Positions 1 through 6,414 of a stretch of 64,000 nucleotides of DNA are shown piece after piece. Position 1 is the stretch's first letter; each line of letters begins with the position of its first letter. The notes under the pieces were generated by a model that did not search any database, had not been told where the DNA came from, and saw only the letters and a list, made by a program, of their open reading frames with translations. The stretch comes from Eubacterium sp. 14-2 (GTDB lineage: Bacteria > Bacillota > Clostridia > Lachnospirales > Lachnospiraceae), in NCBI RefSeq assembly GCF_000403845.2, contig NZ_KE159567.1:814911-878910 (forward strand), read 5' to 3'. The position numbers were made by a program, and so were the translations under genes.

Positions 1-73
1 AAGGCATATCTTATTGAATCATATCTATTTCATTTTGCGTTTTCCAAAATATTCAAGAAATATTTTTTAGTTT

Positions 74-145
74 TAAGACCGCAGTAGTATTGACGGAGGT
101 TTAAGACTGTGGTAGTATGTATGCGTGGCCACTACTACAGTCTTA
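74..145 (+). promoter_or_regulatory. promoter with three BlaI-type operator copies
   Basis: A promoter with TTGACG at 90-95, a 17 bp spacer and TAGTAT at 113-118 is framed by three copies of one 15-mer. Two are direct, TAAGACCGCAGTAGT at 74-88 and TAAGACTGTGGTAGT at 102-116. One is inverted, ACTACTACAGTCTTA at 131-145. The second and third form a dyad with one mismatch over 15 bp, and the second covers the -10 box. The TACTACAG core resembles known BlaI/MecI operators. Because the next gene encodes a BlaI-family repressor, autorepression of the 165-1848 operon is the natural reading (inference). Confidence 0.8.
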
Positions 146-164
146 AAAAAGGAGGTGCTGTTAA

Positions 165-524
165 ATGGACGTCAAGCTGTTCGATTCTGAACTGAAAGTG
201 ATGTCTGTCCTTTGGCGTGATGGCGATGTTCCGGCTAAGTATATCGCCAAGCTGCTTACCGAGGAATTGGGATGGAATGTAAACACAACCTATACCCTGA
301 TCAAGCGTTGTATTAAAAAAGGAGCGATTGAACGTTCTGAGCCCGGTTTCATGTGCCATGCGCTCGTTCCGAAAGAGGAAGTCCAGGAGGCAGAGACAAA
401 TGAGCTGATTGACAAAGTGTATGACGGCTCCGTTGATAAGCTGTTTGCCGCTTTGCTGGGGAGGAAAAAGTTGAGCGCCGCACAAATTGAAAAGCTGAAA
501 CAGATTGTCAATGATCTGGAGTGA
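165..524 (+). CDS. BlaI/MecI/CopY-family transcriptional repressor
   Basis: 119-residue winged-helix repressor of the BlaI/MecI family, a usual length for it. The DNA-binding part is about residues 5-75: LFDSELKVMSVLW opens helix 1 and WNVNTTYTLIKRCIKKG is the recognition helix and start of the wing. The C-terminal helices (about 78-119) would dimerise it. The ATG follows GGAGG at 151-155. It lies 10 bp upstream of an M56 membrane peptidase gene, the standard repressor/sensor pairing. In BlaI/MecI systems the repressor is inactivated by proteolysis once the sensor is triggered. The operator copies just upstream suggest it controls its own operon. The inducing signal is unknown and need not be a beta-lactam. 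Confidence 0.9.
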   Translation: MDVKLFDSELKVMSVLWRDGDVPAKYIAKLLTEELGWNVNTTYTLIKRCIKKGAIERSEPGFMCHALVPKEEVQEAETNELIDKVYDGSVDKLFAALLGRKKLSAAQIEKLKQIVNDLE

Positions 525-534
525 GGTGATGTGA

Positions 535-1848
535 ATGAGTCTGTTGCAGATGAGTTTTACCGGGGGCATACTGATTTTAGCGGTCATCGTCATACGTGCT
601 TTGGCAATCAATATGTTACCCAAAAAGGCTTTTAATGCACTTTGGTGGATATCAGTTGTGCGGCTGATGATTCCCTTTTCTATCCCGTCTGCGTTTAGTG
701 TGTATTCGCTGATGGGTAGTCATGCACCTGGCAATGGTTCACAGGCCATTCGCGTACTGCCGATTGGGGCATCCGGGCAGGCAGCGTCTATGCCGGACAG
801 CATCACAAATGCGGTTTCCACATGGACGGTTGTATGGGCTGCTGGCGTGTTGGTCTGTGCGGTGTTATTTAGTCTGGCATATTGGAAATGTCGGAAGGAG
901 TTCCAGACATCCATTCCGGTGGGGAATGACTTCACTGAAAACTGGTTAAGCGTCCATCAGCAGGGGCGCAGGATTTCCATCCGGCAGTCTGGCCGGTTTT
1001 CTGCACCGCTTACATATGGCGTACTTCACCCGGTGATTTTGATGCCTACGTCTACAAAGTGGGAAAATACAGATTCATTGGCATATGTTCTGGCCCACGA
1101 ATATGTGCATATCCGGCGTTTTGACAGCATCAGGAAATTGGTCTTGATCGTGGTGCTGTGCGTGCATTGGTTCAACCCGCTGGTATGGGTTATGTATATC
1201 CTTGCGAACAGGGATATTGAACTGTCATGTGATGAGGCGGTTGTCCGCTTTTTCGGCGAAAATACAAAAGCGGCCTATGCACGGGCATTGATCAGTATGG
1301 AGGAGACACGGAGCGGGTTGACCCCTCTGTGCAGTAGTTTTAGCAAAAATGCGATTGAAGAAAGGATAACTGCGATTATGAAGATTAAGAAAACTACAGT
1401 TTTTTCACTTGTTTTGGCAGGATTTATTGTTGTAGGAACTGCAACAGCGTTTGCCACTTCTGCAAATGCACAGCAGGCCGAATCTGTGGGGCAGGGCAGT
1501 GGGACAGAAATAGTAACCAAGCCGGATTCCATTCCGCAGGTTGACGACAGTTTTGGGATTTTTTTCAAGGACGGTGGAAGAACTGCGGGTGCTGACACAG
1601 AAGATATGAAAACGGCTGTCCCGGTGCAGTCAGATGATATTTATGGCGCACCTGTAGAAAAAACCAGTGCTTTGGCAGATGACCTGTCTGGAGACAATAT
1701 TATCTACTTTAACACAGAAGAAGAGCGTGATGAACACTTCCGGGCATTGGAGGCAAATGTGGAGAAAGGCTTGGATCGCTATGCGGGATTTGAGGAAATG
1801 TATAAAGGCATAGATACCTCTGCGCCTGTGACGTATATTGTGAAGTAA
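535..1848 (+). CDS. BlaR1/MecR1-like M56 family membrane metallopeptidase
   Basis: 437-residue antirepressor/sensor of peptidase family M56. Predicted membrane helices lie at about residues 5-25, 33-57, 92-116 and 284-305. The zinc site is visible as HEYVH at 188-192 with a downstream glutamate at about 229 in ELSCDEAVV, typical of the family, in a cytoplasmic loop. The roughly 130 residues after the last helix are predicted extracytoplasmic. They are acidic and low in complexity and lack the penicillin-binding SxxK domain of true BlaR1, so the sensed ligand is probably not a beta-lactam. It is co-transcribed with the repressor at 165. By family knowledge it would cleave that repressor, directly or indirectly, on signal. 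Confidence 0.87.
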   Translation: MSLLQMSFTGGILILAVIVIRALAINMLPKKAFNALWWISVVRLMIPFSIPSAFSVYSLMGSHAPGNGSQAIRVLPIGASGQAASMPDSITNAVSTWTVVWAAGVLVCAVLFSLAYWKCRKEFQTSIPVGNDFTENWLSVHQQGRRISIRQSGRFSAPLTYGVLHPVILMPTSTKWENTDSLAYVLAHEYVHIRRFDSIRKLVLIVVLCVHWFNPLVWVMYILANRDIELSCDEAVVRFFGENTKAAYARALISMEETRSGLTPLCSSFSKNAIEERITAIMKIKKTTVFSLVLAGFIVVGTATAFATSANAQQAESVGQGSGTEIVTKPDSIPQVDDSFGIFFKDGGRTAGADTEDMKTAVPVQSDDIYGAPVEKTSALADDLSGDNIIYFNTEEERDEHFRALEANVEKGLDRYAGFEEMYKGIDTSAPVTYIVK

Positions 1849-1894
1849 AAATGCCGGGACGGGATAGCTTGTAATGAAGCAACCATGTAAAAGT

Positions 1895-1938
1895 AACCGC
1901 CGCTATGGTTCACTCCATATGCGGCGGTTTTCCGTTTT
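1895..1938 (+). terminator. rho-independent terminator after the first BlaI/BlaR1 operon
   Basis: AACCGCCGC at 1895-1903 pairs with GCGGCGGTT at 1921-1929. The pairing extends inward through TATGG / CCATA with one bulge, and a T-rich tract ending at 1937 follows. It closes the 165-1848 operon. Confidence 0.8.
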
Positions 1939-2133
1939 AACACATCGGCTTAGGTGTTGTCTTGCAGGGTATTGCAAAAGGGCTGTTGATGTCTCTTTTT
2001 CAGTTTCCTGATATGGCAGATGCCATTTATGAACATGACAAGATAGGATGACTGAGCTGTTCCGTACAATAGAAAGCTACTAAATAACATATTTGTTGGC
2101 GCTGTTTAAAAGAGTGGGATGCAGGAAAGCCAG

Positions 2134-2502
2134 TCAAGGTTCTCCGGCTGATTTTTTTGTGCAGCATGGCGGCTGGATGTCCAGCCCGTCCAAAAAGCCC
2201 GCGCCCCAATCGCACATGGCATCCAGCACCGGGATAATGCTCCTGCCAAATGGGGTGAGGGAGTACAGTGTCCGAGGCGGCTTGTCCGGGATGACTTCCC
2301 GGTGTAGCATCCTGCATTCTTCCAAATCATGTAACTGCTGCGACAGCATTTTGGGTGTCGCTTTCGGGATCATGCGCTGCAGCTCCATGTAGTGGAGCGG
2401 TTTTTCTATCAGGTACCAGAGGATGAGGGGCTTGTATTTCCCGCCGATCAAAAACAGCGTGGCCTCCACCGGGCAGTTAAACTGGTCTTTTGAATATTCC
2501 AT
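2134..2502 (-). CDS. HxlR-family winged-helix transcriptional regulator
   Basis: 122-residue regulator of the HxlR (MarR-like) family. The hallmark pattern is present: a cysteine near the N-terminus (NCPVEATL), GGKYKPLILWYL, the recognition helix MLSQQLHDLEE and the wing segment PPRTLYSLTPFG. In several relatives the N-terminal cysteine senses electrophiles or oxidants, which fits the divergent nitroreductase gene it presumably controls. The C-terminal tail, with a Cys-Cys pair near residue 113, is longer than usual. Read on the minus strand it is divergent from the gene at 2652, with about 150 bp of shared regulatory DNA. Confidence 0.88.
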   Translation of the reverse strand: MEYSKDQFNCPVEATLFLIGGKYKPLILWYLIEKPLHYMELQRMIPKATPKMLSQQLHDLEECRMLHREVIPDKPPRTLYSLTPFGRSIIPVLDAMCDWGAGFLDGLDIQPPCCTKKSAGEP

Positions 2503-2596
2503 TATCTGTATCCTCTCCTTTTTATAGCTACCCTTTTGGGAAGTATCTACCCAAAAAGTGCATTCTTGCAGAATTTCTGTATCCTGCTAAAATTTA

Positions 2597-2630
2597 GGTC
2601 AACGGTTGACCAACACGTTCAGTATACAAT
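2597..2630 (+). promoter_or_regulatory. palindromic operator and promoter of the nitroreductase gene
   Basis: A perfect palindrome, GGTCAAC-G-GTTGACC at 2597-2611, sits 14 bp upstream of a TACAAT -10 box at 2625-2630, so it covers the -35 region. It lies between the divergent HxlR gene and the nitroreductase gene and is the best visible operator for that regulator. The pairing with this particular regulator is inference. Confidence 0.55.
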
Positions 2631-2651
2631 AGAAAGAGAGGATTTGCCACT

Positions 2652-3170
2652 ATGGATTTTATCGAAATTGCAAAGAAGCGTTCTTCCGTCCGGGGCTATA
2701 AGGACAGAAAGGTGGAGGAGGAAAAGCTGAAAAAGATACTGGAGGCCGCCCACGTTGCGCCGACTGCGGCCAACCTCCAGCCCGTCCGGCTGATTGTTGT
2801 GCAGAGCAGTGAGGGACTTGCGAAGATCGGGAAAGGGGCGAACCTTTACGGAGCGCCGCTGGCGGTCATCGTCTGCGCCGACCACGGAAAGGCATGGGTG
2901 CGCCCGTTTGATAAGAAGCAGACCGCCGATATAGACGCCTCCATACTGACAGACCACATGATGCTGCAGGCAACGGAATTAGGGCTCGGCTCCGTGTGGA
3001 TTTGCTATTTCAAGCCGGATGTTATCAGCAGGGAGTTTGGACTTCCTGAAAATCTGGAGCCGGTCAATATCCTTGCAGTCGGGTATTCGGACGAGGAAGC
3101 GGCAGACCCGGAGCGCCACTCACAGACCAGAATCCCGGTGGAAGAACTGGTTTCTTACGAAACGGTATAG
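2652..3170 (+). CDS. nitroreductase family protein (FMN-dependent)
   Basis: 172-residue flavoprotein of the nitroreductase fold. The N-terminal KKRSSVRGY (about residues 8-16) is the classic FMN-phosphate binding start, APTAANLQPV (about 36-45) is the second flavin motif, and GLGSVWICYF (about 113-122) with LAVGYSDEEA closes the fold. At 172 residues it falls in the short class that works as a homodimer. Such enzymes reduce nitro compounds, quinones or other electrophiles with NAD(P)H; the substrate cannot be read from sequence. The ATG follows GAGAGG at 2636-2641. The divergent HxlR gene is probably its regulator. Confidence 0.88.
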   Translation: MDFIEIAKKRSSVRGYKDRKVEEEKLKKILEAAHVAPTAANLQPVRLIVVQSSEGLAKIGKGANLYGAPLAVIVCADHGKAWVRPFDKKQTADIDASILTDHMMLQATELGLGSVWICYFKPDVISREFGLPENLEPVNILAVGYSDEEAADPERHSQTRIPVEELVSYETV

Positions 3171-3194
3171 ACAGTTTTTTACAACTTAATACTG

Positions 3195-3255
3195 GCATCT
3201 GCAGGGCAGGGTGAGATTCCAAAACCGACAGTATAGTCTGGATAGAAGAAGATGA
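3195..3255 (+). ncRNA. internally deleted FMN riboswitch (RFN element) remnant
   Basis: The 3' half of the FMN aptamer is nearly canonical here: GGTGAGATTCC, then CCGACAGTATAGTCTGGAT, then GAAGAAGATG at about 3210-3254. The 5' strand of P1 and the first conserved block (CATCT at 3196-3200, GGGCAGGGTG) are also present and CATCT can pair with AGATG at 3250-3254. The middle of the aptamer is missing: the two conserved GGTGAnATTCC-type blocks are fused into one. That would arise from deletion between these two similar blocks (inference). FMN binding is unlikely in this form. Confidence 0.75.
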
Positions 3256-3307
3256 GAACGGGTCTTAAACCGGAAGCCGCCTGTCTATTATCTAAAGGCA
3301 GAATGAA

Positions 3308-3346
3308 AGCCTGTGTTGGCATGGCATTGCAGCGCAGGCTCTTTTT
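3308..3346 (+). terminator. terminator, probable expression platform of the broken FMN riboswitch
   Basis: AGCCTGTG at 3308-3315 pairs with CGCAGGCT at 3333-3340 (one G-T pair), followed by CTTTTT. It sits about 55 nt after the riboswitch remnant, the usual position of the riboswitch terminator. No plus-strand gene follows. On the opposite strand the hairpin lies just beyond the end of the HxlR gene at 3357. Confidence 0.7.
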
Positions 3347-3356
3347 GCGGTTCAGT

Positions 3357-3683
3357 TTACATCAGATGTGTATCACTCCAGCTTTTCATATCCTTCAATA
3401 TGGGGATGAAACTTTTTCCAAGATCAGTCAGGGAATACTCCACCTTTGGCGGCACTTCCTGATAGATATAGCGGGAAATAAAGCCGTCCTGTTCCAGTTC
3501 GCGGAGCTGCTTGGTAAGGGTGGACTGCGTGATGTCCCCAAGCCTCCGCCTCAGTTCCCCGAACCTCTGCACTTCATATTCCGCGATGTACCATAATATC
3601 GTTATCTTCCATTTCCCGCTCAGGATGTTCTGTACTCTGACCATAGCCGCGCATTGGGGCAGTGGCGCTTTCATGTTGCTCAT
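3357..3683 (-). CDS. HxlR-family winged-helix transcriptional regulator
   Basis: 108-residue HxlR regulator starting MSNMKAPLPQCAAMVRVQNIL. The conserved near-N-terminal cysteine (residue 10), GKWKITILWYI, the recognition helix STLTKQLRELEQDG and the wing EVPPKVEYSLTDLGKSF are all clear. The start at 3683 is chosen because GGAGGG lies 6 bp upstream on the minus strand; an ATG eight codons earlier lacks a ribosome site. A strong promoter lies at 3706-3734. It is divergent from pyrD and probably regulates itself and that unit through the palindrome at 3749-3762 (inference). Confidence 0.88.
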   Translation of the reverse strand: MSNMKAPLPQCAAMVRVQNILSGKWKITILWYIAEYEVQRFGELRRRLGDITQSTLTKQLRELEQDGFISRYIYQEVPPKVEYSLTDLGKSFIPILKDMKSWSDTHLM

Positions 3684-3705
3684 GTGGTTCCCTCCTTTTG
3701 GCAGC

Positions 3706-3734
3706 ATTATACGATATTTTATCTATAAGTGCAA
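3706..3734 (-). promoter_or_regulatory. promoter of the HxlR gene at 3683
   Basis: On the minus strand TTGCAC (3734-3729), a 17 bp spacer and a perfect TATAAT (3711-3706) precede the ribosome site and ATG. Confidence 0.75.
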
Positions 3735-3748
3735 GGTACTATGATTTT

Positions 3749-3762
3749 TGATACCGGTATCA
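3749..3762. promoter_or_regulatory. perfect 14 bp palindrome TGATACCGGTATCA, candidate HxlR operator
   Basis: TGATACCGGTATCA reads the same on both strands. It lies 15 bp upstream of the HxlR -35 box and about 50 bp upstream of the pyrD -10 box, in the divergent control region. GTATC half-sites have been described for some HxlR regulators, which fits; the assignment is inference. Confidence 0.55.
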
Positions 3763-3813
3763 TTTTTCGCACTATAAACGAAAAAAGACAGTACTTTTCT
3801 TTTTTCTGCCAGT

Positions 3814-3840
3814 TGCTATAATGTGATTCAAGAAAGGAGG
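3814..3840 (+). promoter_or_regulatory. extended -10 promoter and ribosome site for pyrD
   Basis: TGCTATAAT at 3814-3822 is an extended -10 element (TGn plus TATAAT) with only a weak -35. AAAGGAGG at 3833-3840 follows. The transcript would have a leader of barely 20 nt before the coding region. The ribosome site lies 8 nt from an ATA codon and 20 nt from the GTG used as pyrD start. Confidence 0.65.
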
Positions 3841-3860
3841 CGGACGGGATAAGCACATCA

Positions 3861-4751
3861 GTGGATATAGCAGGCATCACGTTAAAGAACCCGGTGATGC
3901 CTGCGTCCGGGACATTCGGCTCCGGACAGGAATACAGCGGGTTTGTGGACTTGAACCGGTTAGGCGCAGTGGTCACAAAAGGCGTGTCCCTTGTCCCGTG
4001 GGAGGGGAACTCCACACCAAGGATCATGGAAACTGCCAGCGGCATGATAAATGCGGTGGGGCTGCAGAATCCGGGGATTGACGTCCTTATCGAGAGGGAC
4101 CTTCCTTTCCTCAGAAAGTTTGACACGAAAGTCATTGTCAATGTCTGCGGCAGTACCGTAGCGGATTATCTGGAAGTTGTGGAACGGCTGGCCGGGCAGG
4201 AAATAGATATGCTGGAGATCAACATTTCCTGCCCGAACGTGGAGCATGGCGGGATAGCCTTCGGGCAGGAGCCGGGCATGGTAGAGTACATCACGAAGGA
4301 GATAAAAAAGAAAGCGGCGCAGCCCGTTTCCATGAAGCTGACACCGAATGTCACAGACATAACGGAGATTGCAAAAGCGGCAGAGGCAGGGGGAGCGGAT
4401 GCGCTCTCGCTGATCAATACCATCACGGGCATGAGGATTGACATAAAGAAAAGGGCATTCAGCGTGGCGAATAAGACGGGCGGGCTGTCCGGACCCGCAA
4501 TAAAACCGATTGCGCTGCGGATGGTATGGCAGACCTGCAGGGCAGTGAGCATCCCGGTTATAGGGATGGGAGGGATTCAGTCGGCGGAGGATGCCCTGGA
4601 ATTCATCATGGCCGGAGCTACGGCGGTGGCAGTCGGGACGGCAAATTTCAGGAACCCTTATGCCATGCCGGAGATTATCGAGGGGCTGGAAAAGTATATG
4701 GATGAAAACGGTATCAAGGATCTGCAGGAGATCAGGGGTATCGTCAGTTAG
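3861..4751 (+). CDS. pyrD: dihydroorotate dehydrogenase, class 1B catalytic subunit
   Basis: 296 residues from GTG, about the usual length for PyrD1B. The enzyme oxidises dihydroorotate to orotate with FMN, step four of pyrimidine synthesis, in the cytoplasm. The barrel opens ITLKNPVMPASGTFGSG. NISCPNVEHGG carries the catalytic cysteine of class 1B, LINTITGM follows, and GMGGIQSAEDALEFIMAGA is the FMN phosphate end. Class 1B normally works with the electron-transfer subunit PyrK, which is not nearby. Start problem: GTG 3861 is 20 nt from the AAAGGAGG site, whereas an in-frame ATA at 3849 is at ideal distance and would add STSV. Either ATA is used or a former ATG has mutated. The gene sits beside an HxlR regulator and a radical SAM gene rather than other pyr genes. 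Confidence 0.92.
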   Translation: MDIAGITLKNPVMPASGTFGSGQEYSGFVDLNRLGAVVTKGVSLVPWEGNSTPRIMETASGMINAVGLQNPGIDVLIERDLPFLRKFDTKVIVNVCGSTVADYLEVVERLAGQEIDMLEINISCPNVEHGGIAFGQEPGMVEYITKEIKKKAAQPVSMKLTPNVTDITEIAKAAEAGGADALSLINTITGMRIDIKKRAFSVANKTGGLSGPAIKPIALRMVWQTCRAVSIPVIGMGGIQSAEDALEFIMAGATAVAVGTANFRNPYAMPEIIEGLEKYMDENGIKDLQEIRGIVS

Positions 4752-4782
4752 AGATTTTACGGACAGGAAGGAGAAATGACTT

Positions 4783-5667
4783 ATGCATTACACAGGAACG
4801 ATATGGAGGCCGCCCTATGAGGCATGCAGCGCGCTGATTCAGGTAACGGCAGGCTGCACACACCACAAATGTAAATTCTGCACGCTTTATGAGGACGTGC
4901 CGTTTAAATTCCGTATGTCGCCTTTATCAGAGGTGGAAGCGGACCTGAAGGAAATGAGCCGTTATTACAGGAACGCAAAGAGGGTATTCTTTACCGGGGC
5001 AAACCCCTTCGTCTTAAGTTTTGACAAGCTGAAAACGCTGGCAGGACTGGTAAGGAAATATTACCCGAAAGTGCAGTCTATCGGCTGTTTTGCCCGCATC
5101 ACAGATATCACACCGAAGACCGCGGAGCAGTTGAGAGAACTCCGGGAGATGGGGTACAACAGCCTTACCATAGGCGTGGAGGCTGGTGACGAGGAATCCC
5201 TGTCCTTCATGCATAAAGGGTTCGGCACGAAGGAAATCATAGAAGAATGCAGAAGGCTGGATGAAGCTGGGATGGATTATAACTTCTTCTACCTTGCCGG
5301 GATATACGGCTCCGGGCATATGGAGGAAGGGGTGAGGAATACGGCGGAGGTGTTCAACCAGCTCCATCCGAAGATCATCGTTTCATCCATGCTGACGGTC
5401 TACCCATCCTCGGAGCTGTACCAAGAGATTCAGGATGGGAACTGGACGGAGGAAACGGAGATAGAAAAGCTGTATGAACTGAGGATGCTGATTGAAAAAC
5501 TGAGCATTGACACCTATTTTGCCACGATGGGCGCATCGAACTGCGTCAATGTGGAAGGCCGCCTGCCGAAGGACAGGAAAAAAATGATAAAGTGGCTGGA
5601 TGAGGTCATTGGCTCCGTGGATGAGAAGGAGCTGCGCAGATACCGTGAGAACCTGCGGCATCTATAA
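4783..5667 (+). CDS. radical SAM protein with CX4CX2C cluster motif
   Basis: 294-residue radical SAM enzyme. The cluster site is CTHHKCKFC (about residues 24-32), spaced CX4CX2C rather than the usual CX3CX2C. The rest of the barrel is normal: VFFTGANPF at the SAM-binding second strand, GYNSLTIGVEAGDEESL (glycine-rich and ribose-binding), and NFFYLAGIYGSGH. There is no B12 domain and no extra C-terminal cysteine cluster. It would cleave SAM to a 5'-deoxyadenosyl radical, substrate unknown. It begins 31 bp after pyrD with AAGGAG upstream, so it is probably co-transcribed with it. Confidence 0.85.
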   Translation: MHYTGTIWRPPYEACSALIQVTAGCTHHKCKFCTLYEDVPFKFRMSPLSEVEADLKEMSRYYRNAKRVFFTGANPFVLSFDKLKTLAGLVRKYYPKVQSIGCFARITDITPKTAEQLRELREMGYNSLTIGVEAGDEESLSFMHKGFGTKEIIEECRRLDEAGMDYNFFYLAGIYGSGHMEEGVRNTAEVFNQLHPKIIVSSMLTVYPSSELYQEIQDGNWTEETEIEKLYELRMLIEKLSIDTYFATMGASNCVNVEGRLPKDRKKMIKWLDEVIGSVDEKELRRYRENLRHL

Positions 5668-5697
5668 AAATAGCAGGGCATACGAAAGACAAAGAGG

Positions 5698-5719
5698 AAA
5701 AGGGCTCACAGGCCCTTTT
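5698..5719 (+). terminator. terminator after the radical SAM gene
   Basis: AAAGGGC and GCCCTTT form a 7 bp stem around a short loop, followed by a T-rich run. It ends the pyrD / radical SAM unit. Confidence 0.7.
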
Positions 5720-5991
5720 TCCGTATGCGGCGGTCTGCCGTTTCCGCTGGCCGGCCGGGCGGCCTGATAAGGGGAATTGCTTGGATAGTGGGGAAGTCAG
5801 AGGTAATATGCTTACACCGCGGTTTGCGTTTGTGACGCCTTGTGGGGCATCCGCCACTATATCGGACGGATGGCGATATGCCATATTCGGGTGGTGGCGC
5901 CTTCTTTGTAAAAACGTCAACAGCTCTTAATAATTAACAGTAATTGACCGATATATAAAGTGACGAAATAAAACGAAAGGAAGGAAGCGGT
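5720..5991. other. intergenic region upstream of the second BlaI/BlaR1 pair
   Basis: About 270 bp without a convincing gene. A TTGACC at 5944-5949 with an AAATAA-like -10 at 5967-5972 is the only promoter candidate and is weak. No copy of the TACTACAG operator found upstream of the first BlaI gene is present, so the two systems probably do not share control sites. Confidence 0.4.
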
Positions 5992-6414
5992 ATGGCAAAG
6001 GAAGAGATTACACCGAGTGAATGGCAGATCATGGAAGTCCTGTGGACGTGCGGGGAACCTTTGACATCCTCTGAGGTTTACAAGAGGATGCAGGGGAATG
6101 TGGATATGTCGATGAGGATGGTGCGGGTGCTGATGAATCGCCTGAACCAGAAGGATGTCCTCGCCTACACGGTAGATGAGCGTGATTCAAGGGTTTACCA
6201 CTATTATGTGCAGAGGTCAAGGGAGGAATGCGTGAAGGAGAAAAGCAGGAAGTTTGTGGACAGCTATTTTTCCGGCAGTGGGACAAATGCGATGGCGGCA
6301 TTGTTGCAGAGTTTCGCTCTGACGGATGAACAGATAAAGGAACTGGAAGAGATTCTGGAGAAAAGCAAAGACCGTGGTACAAAGTCCCCGGACGAGGGTG
6401 GATCCCATGCCTGA
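5992..6414 (+). CDS. BlaI/MecI/CopY-family transcriptional repressor
   Basis: 140-residue winged-helix repressor. ITPSEWQIMEVLW opens helix 1, SMRMVRVLMNRLNQKDVLAY is the recognition helix with the following turn, and the wing ends RVYHYYVQRSREE. The C-terminal dimer helices run to about 128, with a short hydrophilic tail overlapping the next gene. The ATG is preceded by GGAAGGAAG. It overlaps the M56 peptidase gene by 8 bp, so the two are translationally coupled. It is only distantly like the repressor at 165 (compare helix 1), so it is a separate acquisition rather than a recent duplicate. Confidence 0.88.
   Translation: MAKEEITPSEWQIMEVLWTCGEPLTSSEVYKRMQGNVDMSMRMVRVLMNRLNQKDVLAYTVDERDSRVYHYYVQRSREECVKEKSRKFVDSYFSGSGTNAMAALLQSFALTDEQIKELEEILEKSKDRGTKSPDEGGSHA

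Noticed and set aside
1950-2041. Short plus-strand frame ending MSLFQFPDMADAIYEHDKIG
   Set aside because: Looks coding but is only about 30 codons with no ribosome site. It may be the end of a lost gene, but the evidence is too thin.
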